A stretch of 40,635 nucleotides of DNA from an uncultured Hungatella sp. (GCA_910585645.1 CAJUFP010000035.1:1-40635), one strand, 5' to 3'. Shown: positions 6,945 through 16,165, counted from the first letter of the stretch. A program made the numbers and translations. The notes: generated by a model not told the origin, from the sequence alone.

Positions 6945-8213
6945 CTATACGCCGGGAATCTCCAGCTCCTTTTTCTCTATGGAATTGGATAAATAACGGA
7001 ATGTCCCGTCATCAAAGGGCTGGACGGTTATGATGTTGGTAAACGCACGGTCGGAGTTATAATCCGGCCATACCCCGTCTACAAAGAGGGTCAGCGTTCC
7101 GTCCGCGTTCTCCTTATCCCCCACCACTTCCCCAAAAGGCGGATACGGGCTGGAAAAGATCATTTCATACGGATAACTGTCTGTGTCTGTGCGATAACCG
7201 CATATCTCCCTTATCCGTTCCTTTGTGACCGGAAAATACGTGGTCATGATCCGTTCATATACCTCTGCAGGTATCTCCCCATTTTCCGGCCGCAGAATCT
7301 CTCCCGTATCCATGCGGTACAGATCCTCAAACATACATGGCATCAGAATATCCTCCACGTTGCTGCTGTCCCAGTCCGTTACAAGGACATTGTAATTGAC
7401 ATAGCTAAGTCCGTCCAGATATTTTTCTGTCAACTCCCTGCACCGGTCAGAAAGCGGGGCCGCCCGCCAGAACTGGCGCAGGCTGGAATGGTAGAGCTGT
7501 ACCGTATAGGCGTAAATGAAATATCCCTTTTCTGTCAGTTTTATCTCCGCAATATCACTGACAGCAGTAGATATGATTTCCGGTACGCCCCCTTCCCTCC
7601 ATCCGATCTGTACATAAAAGGTCTGCAGGTTTCCTTTCCTGTGTATAAACGTATAAGCACCGATTAGCCCATCCAGATTCACGTCAAAAATAGTAACCAG
7701 GCTGTCCTGCCCTTTCAAATAAGCAGAATAAAAGTCCCGGACACGGTTATGGTTTTCCATATTTGCCCCGTCAGTAACGCTTACATATCCGGCCTCTCCC
7801 AGCATGGATACCACCCGGTTCCTCTGCTCCCTGGAGAAATCCCTGACCGTATAAGTATAGGACGGCTCTCCGCCTGTCGCCGCATACCTGTATACCTCCT
7901 GCACCTGCATGGCGGCTGACAAAGCACTGCTTTCCAGTTCTTTTTCCTCGACTTCACTGAGCAGGCTTTCCGGTTCTTCTAAAAAATATGGTGATGGCAA
8001 TGCTTCCTGTGGTTCTTCCCCTTTGTCTGCTGCCCCGGTATTGCCAGTGGCGGCGCTGCCGGAAATCTCCATAGCCGGCTCCCAGGATTCCTCCGGCTGC
8101 TTTCGGCCTTTGTCCTCCTTAAAGCCTGTAAAGAAGCTCCTGGATGCCACTGCCAGACATAACAGGATAAGCAGGAAACCTCCTTTTCTGAACAACCGCT
8201 TTAAATCTTCCAA
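6945..8213 (-). CDS. Membrane-anchored envelope protein, paralogue B of a three-member family
   Basis: The 422-residue protein carries an N-terminal signal anchor (GGFLLILLCLAVASRSFF) without a lipobox cysteine, then an acidic low-complexity linker to about residue 95. The body is homologous to the genes at 8214-9461 and 17831-19069. Shared blocks include TDWDSSNVED against TDWSEQDFGN, IPAEVYERIM against IPADVFEHVI, and a C-terminal beta-rich unit (ENADGTLTLFVDGVWP then FDDGTFRYLSN). I believe this is the Lachnospiraceae family DUF6070, but I cannot check. The start is TTG, with GGAGGGG eight bases upstream, inside the end of the preceding gene. Function is unknown; it is probably exposed on the outer face. 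Confidence 0.75.
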   Translation of the reverse strand: MEDLKRLFRKGGFLLILLCLAVASRSFFTGFKEDKGRKQPEESWEPAMEISGSAATGNTGAADKGEEPQEALPSPYFLEEPESLLSEVEEKELESSALSAAMQVQEVYRYAATGGEPSYTYTVRDFSREQRNRVVSMLGEAGYVSVTDGANMENHNRVRDFYSAYLKGQDSLVTIFDVNLDGLIGAYTFIHRKGNLQTFYVQIGWREGGVPEIISTAVSDIAEIKLTEKGYFIYAYTVQLYHSSLRQFWRAAPLSDRCRELTEKYLDGLSYVNYNVLVTDWDSSNVEDILMPCMFEDLYRMDTGEILRPENGEIPAEVYERIMTTYFPVTKERIREICGYRTDTDSYPYEMIFSSPYPPFGEVVGDKENADGTLTLFVDGVWPDYNSDRAFTNIITVQPFDDGTFRYLSNSIEKKELEIPGV

Positions 8214-9461
8214 CTAATCATCCCCTCCATATATTTCCTTCCACTGGTCCTCCGTCAGCCGGTCTGAATGCCACCACAGCTCACAGCCGCCCTCCGGAAA
8301 AATAATCTGATTGGATACATACTGAAAACCTCCGTCATCAAGGGGGCGGACCACGGTTTTATGAGTATACGCTCTGGAGGTGTTTTCCTCCGGGTATACG
8401 GCATTCACAGTCAGAGTGAAAGTTCCGTCATCATTTTCCGTATAACTGACCACCTCCGGATATGGGATATCCGGATATTCAACCTCATAAAACCCTCTCG
8501 GCCTGTATTCATAAGTCTGATCCTCCGGGTTATAGGCTGCCCTCCTCTGCAGCTCCTCATGATCAATTTGCAAATGATGGTCAATGACATGTTCAAATAC
8601 ATCTGCCGGTATCCTGTAAACGGCCCCAGAATCTAAATCATCATCCGGCGTAAAAGGAACCGGCTGCTCATAGATATCAGGATAGAACCTGTCGAATACA
8701 TCATAAAAATCCAGATTCCCAAAATCCTGTTCACTCCAGTCCGTAAGGAAAAGATTATTTCCCCCATACCCTACCGGCAGCAAATACTGTCGGTTTAATT
8801 CCCTGCACGTTTCATCCAGCGGCTCAACCCTCAGCGCCGTATGTTCCGGTTCATCACTGAGGGAAAGCACATAATAGCTTTCGGAAAAATAACTTCCTTC
8901 AAACAGCAGGTAGCCTTCTTTTGTATATTCCCACGATTCTGCCGGATAGCTTACGGTACTTAAGTTTTTCAGAATCCCATTGCTATACTGATAATATCCT
9001 CTGGTTACGTTTACTGCTCCCTCTGCTGTATGAAGGTCATACTTTATAAATCCGCCGGAGCTGGTGACTGCGATTATGGTAAGTTTGTCATCCTGCGCTT
9101 CCTCTACGGATCTGCAAAAGCGTAAAACCTGTTCCGATCCGACCATGTCAATCTGATTTTCTTCGTCCACCACAGCATAACCATGTTCTCCAATCCGTTC
9201 AACCATGCGTCTTGTCACTTCCAGCTCTCCAACCGTCCCCATTTCTACTGCCTGTTCATAAATATCACGATAAAGCTCCGCAATAGATTCCCCATCGGAA
9301 TCACGGTCTTCTCCCATCTGTTCCTTTTCCGAATATTCTTCTCTGATTTCTTCATTTTGTGGTATCTTCTGATTTTCCTCTGTCTTTTTGCCGCATCCGG
9401 ACACTATAAAAAGAAGGACACCTGCAGCAATAAACAGTTTTTGCTTTCCCATGTTTTTCAT
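8214..9461 (-). CDS. Lipoprotein, paralogue A of the same family
   Basis: The protein is about 415 residues, starting at ATG 9461 (AGGTGG ten bases upstream; the frame extends to a TTG at 9485). Its signal peptide LFIAAGVLLFIVSGCGKK has a lipobox-like cysteine, so it should be lipid-anchored outside the membrane. An acidic linker follows, then the family body: EVTRRMVERIGEHGYAVVDE, FLTDWSEQDFGNLDFYDVF, and the C-terminal ENDDGTFTLTVNAVYP with LDDGGFQYVSNQI. Its TAG stop directly abuts the TTG start of paralogue B, suggesting coupled synthesis. The tandem duplication implies that the two copies have split roles. No enzymatic motif is seen. Confidence 0.8.
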   Translation of the reverse strand: MKNMGKQKLFIAAGVLLFIVSGCGKKTEENQKIPQNEEIREEYSEKEQMGEDRDSDGESIAELYRDIYEQAVEMGTVGELEVTRRMVERIGEHGYAVVDEENQIDMVGSEQVLRFCRSVEEAQDDKLTIIAVTSSGGFIKYDLHTAEGAVNVTRGYYQYSNGILKNLSTVSYPAESWEYTKEGYLLFEGSYFSESYYVLSLSDEPEHTALRVEPLDETCRELNRQYLLPVGYGGNNLFLTDWSEQDFGNLDFYDVFDRFYPDIYEQPVPFTPDDDLDSGAVYRIPADVFEHVIDHHLQIDHEELQRRAAYNPEDQTYEYRPRGFYEVEYPDIPYPEVVSYTENDDGTFTLTVNAVYPEENTSRAYTHKTVVRPLDDGGFQYVSNQIIFPEGGCELWWHSDRLTEDQWKEIYGGDD

Positions 9462-9491
9462 CTCTGTCAGACCACCTTTTATCAATACCTT

Positions 9492-11360
9492 TTATTTTAG
9501 AATTCCCGCCATGCGCAGCAGATACCTGGCATTTGTGGTAGTGCAGCGCCCCTCTTTTAATTTATAGTCAAAAAGGATTCTGTTTTCCTTATAATTCTCT
9601 GCAAAATGATAATTTTTCGCATGGATATCCAGGTCTTTGTCCAAATCGCACAGTTCAAAGTCATGAGTGGTAATCAATGTAACGGCATAAGGCTTTGATA
9701 AATTTCGTATGGTTTCTTTTGCCGCAAATATCCGGTCCTTTGAATTTGTCCCTTTATAGATTTCATCAATCAGGGAAATCATTGGAATCTGCTTCTTACT
9801 TGCCTCAATCATTTTCTTGATCCGCAGCAGTTCCGCATAAAATGTGGAAATGCCCTCATTCACATTATCCTCTGTGCGTATGGATGTGTACAGTTCCATA
9901 AGGGAGAGGCGCAGGCTTGAAGCGGTGCAGAATCCGCCGGCATAGGCAAGGACTACATTGATTCCTATGCTGCGTATAAAAGTTGTTTTTCCCGACATGT
10001 TGGAGCCTGTTATGATGCAGGTTCCATGGGTAAGGTCAATAGTATTCCCCACTGCTGCCGACTCTTTTAACAGCGGATGCCTGATATCAGAAGCTGTTAA
10101 TAAAGGTCGCCTGGAATCCGTAATCGCAGGTAAGCAGTGAAACATTCGTGTATGGCAGATTACGCTCAGGCTTATTAAGGCTTCCACATTTCCCACTGCC
10201 TTAAGCCAGTTTTTCAGACTGTATTTGTATGTTTCTTTCCACTTCTCATACTGTTCCACACAATGGTAATCATGCAAAAACAGGCCGTTATAAAGTAAGA
10301 ACGCATAAATGTTATGGCGTGCGCATACAGAATCTGTAATTGTCTCCAGTTCTTTTAAGGCAGCAGAGGCCGAGCTATTTTTTAACAGCGTTTGCTGCAA
10401 ATCATTCAAATATGGGCTGTCAAAGGATTCCTGTTCCAAAAGCTGAAACAAATTCCGGTAAGGAGTTATTGCCCTGTTCATCTGATAAATGGGGGATAAT
10501 ATCTTATTGTTCCGATAAAATCCAAGGCCGGCAGACACAAGCTGAGCAAATACAAGGAGAAAGGCAATGGGCATTGTCAGGTGTCTGTGAATTCCCAACA
10601 GGGCGGAAAATAAAAGGGTTAATGTAAGAAGTGGGAATAGCCTGATCAATATCCGGCAGACCGCAGGAAAAGCATTCTTTGTTTCCAGGGCTTGAAAGAA
10701 ACTATCCATTATTTTTCTCGACTTTTCATATTCAATGCTTCTTAACTCTCTTGCATAAGTTTCAAATTCCATGCAGAATTCAGGCTTTTGAGACAGCTCC
10801 GCAACCGCCTGCTGTCTGCTTATAATCTCCTGAACAATCTGCGGAGCCGAACCCTTTTCAAAACCTCTGCCTGGCAGTTGCAGCCAGAAGGCAAGCTGAT
10901 CCTGCCCCCAGATTGTGCTTGCTGTACAGATGTATTGATAGAGAGAACCTTTTCCAAACAAATCCAGGTCCCTGCTCTCTAACATGTCATCACTTAAATA
11001 CCTTGCCCCGTTCAGGGGAAACCCCTTCCATCCATCGTCAAAACGTGCCATATAGTCTTTGAGGACAGACTGGAAATCTTTCAGGTATGTCTGTTCATCT
11101 TCCAGTATACCATGGTAGCGTATGAGCATAAGAAATGCAAATGCAAAGCCTAAGGCAACTACGAGGAAAGCAGAGGTTTTCTGCTGATACCAAAGGAAAA
11201 ACGCCACCCCTGCGGCGGCAACAGTGATGAGGCGCAGGAATGATACCCGGTTGGAGGTTTGTGCCAATTTATCCAGTTTTTTCTGGCAGCATTCATGGTC
11301 TTTCTCATACACCATACGATTGTTTTGTTTGGGGCTGTTCACGCACCCTCTCATTTCCAT
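9492..11360 (-). CDS. Membrane-anchored MutS-family ATPase
   Basis: The 622-residue protein has an N-terminal pair of hydrophobic helices (about residues 43-60 and 66-82; LITVAAAGVAFFLWYQ and VALGFAFAFLMLIRY) and a second hydrophobic pair near 235-285. The MutS core and ATPase follow. Walker A is GSNMSGKTT (about 452-460), Walker B is MISLIDEIYKGT (about 527-538), and the switch is LITTHDFEL. It lacks the mismatch-recognition domain I (Phe-x-Glu) and the Smr nuclease of MutS2. It belongs to the short membrane-bound MutS relatives of Clostridia and Bacteroidetes, whose role is unsettled. The first ATG has no clear ribosome site; nearby GTG or ATG codons are possible. Confidence 0.85.
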   Translation of the reverse strand: MEMRGCVNSPKQNNRMVYEKDHECCQKKLDKLAQTSNRVSFLRLITVAAAGVAFFLWYQQKTSAFLVVALGFAFAFLMLIRYHGILEDEQTYLKDFQSVLKDYMARFDDGWKGFPLNGARYLSDDMLESRDLDLFGKGSLYQYICTASTIWGQDQLAFWLQLPGRGFEKGSAPQIVQEIISRQQAVAELSQKPEFCMEFETYARELRSIEYEKSRKIMDSFFQALETKNAFPAVCRILIRLFPLLTLTLLFSALLGIHRHLTMPIAFLLVFAQLVSAGLGFYRNNKILSPIYQMNRAITPYRNLFQLLEQESFDSPYLNDLQQTLLKNSSASAALKELETITDSVCARHNIYAFLLYNGLFLHDYHCVEQYEKWKETYKYSLKNWLKAVGNVEALISLSVICHTRMFHCLPAITDSRRPLLTASDIRHPLLKESAAVGNTIDLTHGTCIITGSNMSGKTTFIRSIGINVVLAYAGGFCTASSLRLSLMELYTSIRTEDNVNEGISTFYAELLRIKKMIEASKKQIPMISLIDEIYKGTNSKDRIFAAKETIRNLSKPYAVTLITTHDFELCDLDKDLDIHAKNYHFAENYKENRILFDYKLKEGRCTTTNARYLLRMAGILK

Positions 11361-11400
11361 ATACCAAACGACATAATGAAATTACGCTTTTCCTTTCCAG

Positions 11401-11425
11401 GCAGCTGGGTTAGAAATCCAGCTGC
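11401..11425. terminator. Stable hairpin between the GNAT-fusion and MutS-like genes
   Basis: GCAGCTGG (11401-11408) pairs with CCAGCTGC (11418-11425). No T-run follows on the minus strand, so it may stabilise or process an mRNA rather than end transcription. Confidence 0.4.
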
Positions 11426-11456
11426 ATTTGATTCTGTCTGTTACTTAGGTGTTTTG

Positions 11457-12986
11457 TTATATAGAGATATCATACTGCATGATGATGTTATGGAAACAGT
11501 CATGGAATCCCAGTTTTCTGTAGAGTTCAACGGCCTCCTCCGAACCGCTGAGCGTAACTGCCCTTACTCCGTTTTCAAAAAGCGCCCCCAGTGCCTGCGA
11601 GCATAACGAAATTGCCGCTTTCCTCCTGCGGTACTCCTGTAAGGTGGAAACAAATTCCAGAGACGCCGTATCCCCTGTCCGAATTGTGGAGGCCGTGGAT
11701 GCCGGTTTTCCATCCATCTCACACAGATAAAACCGGAGATTCTCTTTTTCGAGCCAGACAGCATAATGCTCTGCGTCAATCATTTCCCATCCGTGGAGGG
11801 CGGTATTTACCACATCCACCCATATCCGGAAATCCTCCTTTGTATGGACCCTTCTGCATATCATATCCCCCTCTGCGGGAAAGTACGGCTGGAAATCATT
11901 TTTGTGAAGGAGCATTCCCGGCTCCGGCCCCTCTGCCTGGGACGAAAGATTCCGGAAGCCTTTGGACTCCAGCAGCGGAATGATGTTCCAGGGTGTAGCA
12001 TCCGGTGTAATGAGCCACCGCTGCGGAACTGTTCCCGACCGGATTCCCTCGATTATCGGCTCCAGCTCCTCCTCCCATGATTTCTCATGGAGCCTTACAT
12101 GAAAGGCAAGGGAAGGACCTTTTTCCCCTTCCTTCGGCATGATCCATTCCACGATGCCTTCCTGAAGTCCAACAATGCCGGAGAGGGAAAAGGTACGGTA
12201 ATAATTGTAATATCCGTTTATAACCATTTCTTTCTCTCTTTCCCTCACAAAGCTGTCCATGATGTCTTCCGGTATGGTGATTTCATACTCGCAGGTCATA
12301 TCCCCGTTCAACACGGAATGCACGACCCTCCCCTCCAGTTCCCTTCCCAGAAAAGCTTCCGTAAAATTCATGACATGCCCCAGGCTGCAATGGCACAGCA
12401 CTGGAGAAACCACAGAATCGGACAGGATGGATTCCTTTGCAAAAGGACAGTGGCAGGCATGGTATCGTTTCATCCTGTTATCCGCTGCCTTCAGGTATTC
12501 GTTCATATTACATGGGAACGCCATGCAGTACAGCTTATTCCCTTTTCTGACAGGAGCCAGCATGGACGGATTCTGCCTGATAAATTCCAGCACCTCATCC
12601 GTTATATCCTGACCGTAAAAATCTTTCTTTTCCCGGTTCAGTTCCACAAAATGATTCATTTCATCATCCTGATGTTTCTGGAGAAATACATCCAGGTCCC
12701 CGATTTTCAGAAATTCATCACGCGCCCAGGCAGACTGTGAAGGGTGAAGCCCATGCCTTACCCGACAGAGTATCTTTTCTACGGTTTTTATGTCTGCCAT
12801 CCTCACAAACCGTTCCATGAAAAGGTACATGTTACGGCACTGGCAGCCGCACTCAGATTCCATGTCCGGCAGGGTAAGCCCGTCTGTAAGTTCCTTCCAG
12901 AATTTCTCTCCCAGTTCCGCGCAGATTTCCCTCTGAAATGTATTGAACCCAAATTTTTCGTCATAATTGATATTTGTATCTCCCAT
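11457..12986 (-). CDS. DUF6144-like cysteine domain fused to a GNAT acetyltransferase
   Basis: In this 509-residue protein the N-terminal half carries clustered cysteines and histidines: C46-C48-C50, HACHCPFAKE (about 177-184) and VLCHCSLGHVMNF (about 197-208), with SVLNGDMTCEYEI after it. That pattern fits the DUF6144 family, from memory. The C-terminal third (about 375-505) is a GNAT fold: ENLRFYLCEMDGKPASTAS, the core strand ASLEFVSTLQEYRRRKAA for acetyl-CoA binding, and EAVELYRKLGFHD as the closing motif. The start has AAGGAG at good spacing, and a TTGACA-17-TAGATT promoter lies upstream. The substrate is not predictable. The cysteine part may bind metal or recognise the acceptor. Confidence 0.8.
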   Translation of the reverse strand: MGDTNINYDEKFGFNTFQREICAELGEKFWKELTDGLTLPDMESECGCQCRNMYLFMERFVRMADIKTVEKILCRVRHGLHPSQSAWARDEFLKIGDLDVFLQKHQDDEMNHFVELNREKKDFYGQDITDEVLEFIRQNPSMLAPVRKGNKLYCMAFPCNMNEYLKAADNRMKRYHACHCPFAKESILSDSVVSPVLCHCSLGHVMNFTEAFLGRELEGRVVHSVLNGDMTCEYEITIPEDIMDSFVREREKEMVINGYYNYYRTFSLSGIVGLQEGIVEWIMPKEGEKGPSLAFHVRLHEKSWEEELEPIIEGIRSGTVPQRWLITPDATPWNIIPLLESKGFRNLSSQAEGPEPGMLLHKNDFQPYFPAEGDMICRRVHTKEDFRIWVDVVNTALHGWEMIDAEHYAVWLEKENLRFYLCEMDGKPASTASTIRTGDTASLEFVSTLQEYRRRKAAISLCSQALGALFENGVRAVTLSGSEEAVELYRKLGFHDCFHNIIMQYDISI

Positions 12987-13122
12987 GTATCTCTCCTTCC
13001 GAAAAACGTTTCTTCTATTATCATCCTGTTGACCGATTTCGAGAAGACTCTGAATTTTTATTCCACAAGTTCAATAGAATCCACAATACTCACCAGTCAA
13101 TGCCACCACACTTAATTTTTGT

Positions 13123-13151
13123 AATCTATAGTGAATTTTAGATTTTGTCAA
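13123..13151 (-). promoter_or_regulatory. Leftward promoter for the DUF6144-GNAT gene
   Basis: On the minus strand TTGACA (13146-13151), a 17-bp spacer and TAGATT (13123-13128) form a near-consensus sigma-A promoter, giving a leader of roughly 130 bases to the ATG at 12986. It is back to back with the TetR operon promoter. Confidence 0.65.
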
Positions 13152-13194
13152 ATTAAAACATATAATTTTCACGGATATATAGTAACGATAATAC

Positions 13195-13246
13195 TTGACA
13201 AAATGAACCGTGTGTCATAAAATTAAAAATGACATGCAGTTCATTT
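13195..13246 (+). promoter_or_regulatory. TetR-operon promoter with large nested dyad operator
   Basis: TTGACA (13195-13200), a 17-bp spacer and TAAAAT (13218-13223) form a strong promoter. Over it lies a symmetric nested dyad: AAATGAAC (13201-13208) with GTTCATTT (13239-13246), and TGTCAT (13213-13218) with ATGACA (13229-13234). The inter-arm gaps are 4 bases on both sides. This is a good operator for the TetR protein encoded just downstream. Confidence 0.75.
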
Positions 13247-13272
13247 TTTGAATACATTTTGGGAGGTGTATC

Positions 13273-13866
13273 ATGTCTCGAAAAACAGAGATTAAGCGAA
13301 ACTTCATTTTACAGCAGGCAAAGCAGTTGTTTATTAAAAAGGGCTTTTATAAGGTTACGCTAAAGGACATTGTTGAGGCTTGTGGTATTAGTCGAGGTGG
13401 GATATATCTATATTTTGATTCTGTGGATGAAATATTTATGGAAGTGATCAGACAATATCATAGCGAAAACCTGAATAAGACCTGTATTGAGTTATCAGGT
13501 AATAAGGAGTTTGTTGAAATACTTGACGAGTTTTGGGATGAAGAGAAAGCAAGAATTCTTTGCATTAGAAATTCATTGAAATTAGCGATGATTGAGTATT
13601 TTCTTTCTCACAAAGAGGATAAAGACAAAACTTTCTTTCGGAATGCTATGGATGGATTGAAATCCGGCATTCAGGAGATTTTATTTTATGGTGTGGAAAA
13701 AAAATATATTCATTGCCCTAGCGTTGATATTTTTGCTGATATGATCATGTTATGGATCATTGGGTCAGAGGAACTGTTTTTATCAGCAGATGTTTCAGAA
13801 GAATTTTTGGATTCACAGATAAATTTGATAAAATCATTAATTCTGTCGGGATGGAATGGAGGATGA
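13273..13866 (+). CDS. TetR family transcriptional regulator
   Basis: The 197-residue protein has the TetR N-terminal helix-turn-helix at about residues 8-55 (QQAKQLFIKKGFYKVTLKDI, then ACGISRGGIYLYFDSVDEIF). It is followed by an all-helical ligand and dimer domain rich in aromatic residues. ATG follows GGGAGGTG closely. It is the first gene of a rightward AT-rich operon with a nitroreductase and a flavoprotein, and its promoter is covered by a nested inverted repeat, so autorepression with release by a small molecule is likely. Lower GC than the flanking genes suggests transfer from another source. Confidence 0.9.
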   Translation: MSRKTEIKRNFILQQAKQLFIKKGFYKVTLKDIVEACGISRGGIYLYFDSVDEIFMEVIRQYHSENLNKTCIELSGNKEFVEILDEFWDEEKARILCIRNSLKLAMIEYFLSHKEDKDKTFFRNAMDGLKSGIQEILFYGVEKKYIHCPSVDIFADMIMLWIIGSEELFLSADVSEEFLDSQINLIKSLILSGWNGG

Positions 13867-14014
13867 GCTTCATTGAGATATGTCATTGGGGTTGATCAAC
13901 ATGGTTTTGCATGGGTGGGATATTTAGTGTTAATTTTATTATTCCTGATTAGGCTATATCTGCAACCGCAATAGGAAGCATTATTTATTCCAGACAAAAT
14001 AAGGAGATTCAGAC

Positions 14015-14602
14015 ATGAAAGAAATAGAGATGCGAAGAAGCATCCGAAAATATAAAGATCAACAAATAGAGAAAACGCTTATAGAGCAGATCATAAACGC
14101 AGCAATTCAAGCCCCCTCTGCTAAAAACAGACAGCCTTGGAGATTTTTTGTTTTGTCAAAGGAAAAGAAAAAAGAGTTTTTGGCAGCTATGCGGTGCGGT
14201 ATAGAGCAGGAGGAACAAGATAAAAAAATTCTTCCAAACAGCTCACACTATATGAATGCTGCAAAATATACGATGGAAATTATAGAGCAAGCTCCAACAC
14301 TGATTTTGGTCGTTTATGATAATGGCCATTCGCTCTATGAAGTATTGTCAGTCGAACAGAAAATATATGAAAGGGCAGATATACAGTCCATAAGTGCCTC
14401 TATACAAAATATGCTATTAGAAGCAACTCATTTAGGTATAGGTTCATTATGGATTTGTGATTTCTATTTTGCCTATGACAAAATTATGGAATGGTTGGGA
14501 AACAGAGGTGAATTGATTGCAGCTGTTGCGCTTGGATATGCGGATGAACGTCCCAAGAAACGTCCCCGAAAATCCTTTGACCTGATTGTAGAGTATTGGT
14601 AA
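14015..14602 (+). CDS. Nitroreductase family flavoenzyme
   Basis: The 195-residue length is normal for this family. FMN-contact motifs are visible: RRSIRKYKDQQIE at the N-terminus, QAPSAKNRQPWRFFVLS at about 30-47, and LGIGSLWICDFYFA followed by AAVALGYADERPKKRPRK at the C-terminus. Such enzymes use NAD(P)H to reduce nitroaromatics, quinones or enone-type substrates as homodimers. AAGGAG precedes the ATG. A gap of 148 bases from the TetR gene contains no other gene. Pairing with a second flavin enzyme under one TetR repressor suggests an inducible xenobiotic or secondary-metabolite pathway. Confidence 0.9.
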   Translation: MKEIEMRRSIRKYKDQQIEKTLIEQIINAAIQAPSAKNRQPWRFFVLSKEKKKEFLAAMRCGIEQEEQDKKILPNSSHYMNAAKYTMEIIEQAPTLILVVYDNGHSLYEVLSVEQKIYERADIQSISASIQNMLLEATHLGIGSLWICDFYFAYDKIMEWLGNRGELIAAVALGYADERPKKRPRKSFDLIVEYW

Positions 14603-14637
14603 AACATATTTTAATAGAAAAGGAGCGATATTGATAT

Positions 14638-15174
14638 ATGAAAACGGTTTTATTTGGAATAACAGGTGGAATTGCAGCATACAAAAGTGCGATGATCGCA
14701 AGCACACTTAATCAAAAAGGATATAATGTATTAACGATAATGACAGAGAATGCAACTAAATTTATTACACCATTAACTTTAGAAGTGTTAACCAAAAATC
14801 CTGTAGTTGTAGATACTTTTGAGAGAATTAAATCGTGGGAGGTTGAACACATATCTTGGGCAAAGAAAGCGGATATATTACTGGTTGCGCCTGCTACTGC
14901 TAATTTTATTGCCAAGTATGCATACGGGATAGCAGACGATATGCTGACTACCACAGCATTAGCGTGTGCATGTCCAATAATATTGGCACCTGCAATGAAT
15001 GATAATATGTATAATAATATTCGTACACAAAAAAATATTATGTTACTTCAGGAATATGGCGTAAAATTTATTCCACCCAGTGAAGGATATTTAGCAGAAG
15101 GGATACATTCTATCGGAAGAATGGAAGATGTAAATATTATAGTCGAAAAAGTTATGGAGATAATAGCATTTTGA
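14638..15174 (+). CDS. HFCD-family flavoprotein (EpiD/CoaC-like cysteine decarboxylase)
   Basis: This 178-residue stand-alone homologue of the FMN-binding homo-oligomeric Cys decarboxylases starts with LFGITGGIAAYKSA. The active-site histidine region is VEHISWAKKADILLVAPATAN, and the substrate clamp is APAMNDNMY. In phosphopantothenoylcysteine decarboxylases the flap reads LACGD and its cysteine reduces the enethiol intermediate. Here the same place reads GYLAEGIHSIGRM, with glutamate replacing that cysteine. The enzyme may therefore stop at an enethiol, as EpiD does, or do different chemistry. The length is close to EpiD. It is probably not the housekeeping coenzyme A enzyme, which is usually a CoaBC fusion. 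Confidence 0.8.
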   Translation: MKTVLFGITGGIAAYKSAMIASTLNQKGYNVLTIMTENATKFITPLTLEVLTKNPVVVDTFERIKSWEVEHISWAKKADILLVAPATANFIAKYAYGIADDMLTTTALACACPIILAPAMNDNMYNNIRTQKNIMLLQEYGVKFIPPSEGYLAEGIHSIGRMEDVNIIVEKVMEIIAF

Positions 15175-16165
15175 ATATCAAGAAACTAACTCTGTTAGAG
15201 TTTACATTACTTCTATCTTCTATATAAAAATTAGGTGGGAGCATTAGTTGATTCCGCAAAATGTTACGCTTATAGCTTACTTGAAACCGCTGGCAACACA
15301 TACTTTTTTGCCACCAACATCCAGGCCGCAGAAAATGCCACAGGCAGTAAAGCATCGGAAATCTCTCTCCATCCTGTCCCATATGGGTATATGGTAAATA
15401 ATGAGGAAAATGAATGCCTTGCATATATTTCATTTTTGCTAAATGGATTACCAGCATTGGTTCACTTTCAAATTCCTCTTTCGTATAATATTTTCGATCC
15501 GTTTCAAATAACGGTTTCACCACATTTGAAATATCCCGTACTTCCCTGACATTTTCCCAATAATCAATGATTTCGGAATAATAGGCACTGGCTTTATAAT
15601 ATTGGCTTCTCTCACCTACTGCGCTTATCATTTCTTCCTCTGTCCATGACAAATGATAACCCAAATCAATGGCAATGCCATTCTCTGCAATATCCTCTTT
15701 CTCTCTTATCAACTCAAAAGCGCAGCTGATACCATAATCACTGTTTTGAGCTGCGTTTTTATCATTCAATACCTCTACATATATGCTGTCGCTTAGAAAC
15801 TGAATATGCAATGTTCCACTGTTTCCCCATTCATCATCCGTATGATCAAAATACAATTCTGCCTGTTCTATTTTCCCGCTAATATCCTCAATCATGGCAA
15901 ACCGTTCTGTTATTTCCTGTTGTGAAAAAAATGTTCCCAAAAATTGATCATCTTCTGTAATTGTGTAGGATAGTCCAATTCCTCCTTCGACCAGGATCTG
16001 TTCATGTGTCTTTCCCTCACAAGACCAATAACCGCTGTATTCTGCAAAATGAATACCATCTCGAATCTCGTTGTCATCTTGCCTGGTATTACTATTACCA
16101 CATCCAACGAATAAGCACATGGATATTGCCGCTGTGGTTATGCCTGTCCGGGTGGATGCATACAA
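15152..16165 (-). pseudogene. Decayed lipoprotein gene
   Basis: The open frame encodes a lipoprotein-like N-terminus (TGITTAAISMCLFVGCGNSN) and a beta-rich acidic body with coherent protein character to about residue 245. The first start codon is a TTG at 16165 without a proper ribosome site, and the normal beginning of the signal peptide is missing. The last 70-90 residues in frame are rich in Trp, Cys and Arg and look out of frame. Shifting one frame near 15350 gives CLPVAFSAAWMLVAKKYV, a plausible membrane anchor, ending at 15270. The nominal end overlaps the convergent flavoprotein gene by 23 bases. Both ends therefore look damaged. Confidence 0.55.

Noticed and set aside
14638..15174. 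Calling the flavoprotein coenzyme A biosynthesis CoaC
   Set aside because: The flap cysteine is replaced by glutamate, and the operon context is TetR with a nitroreductase.
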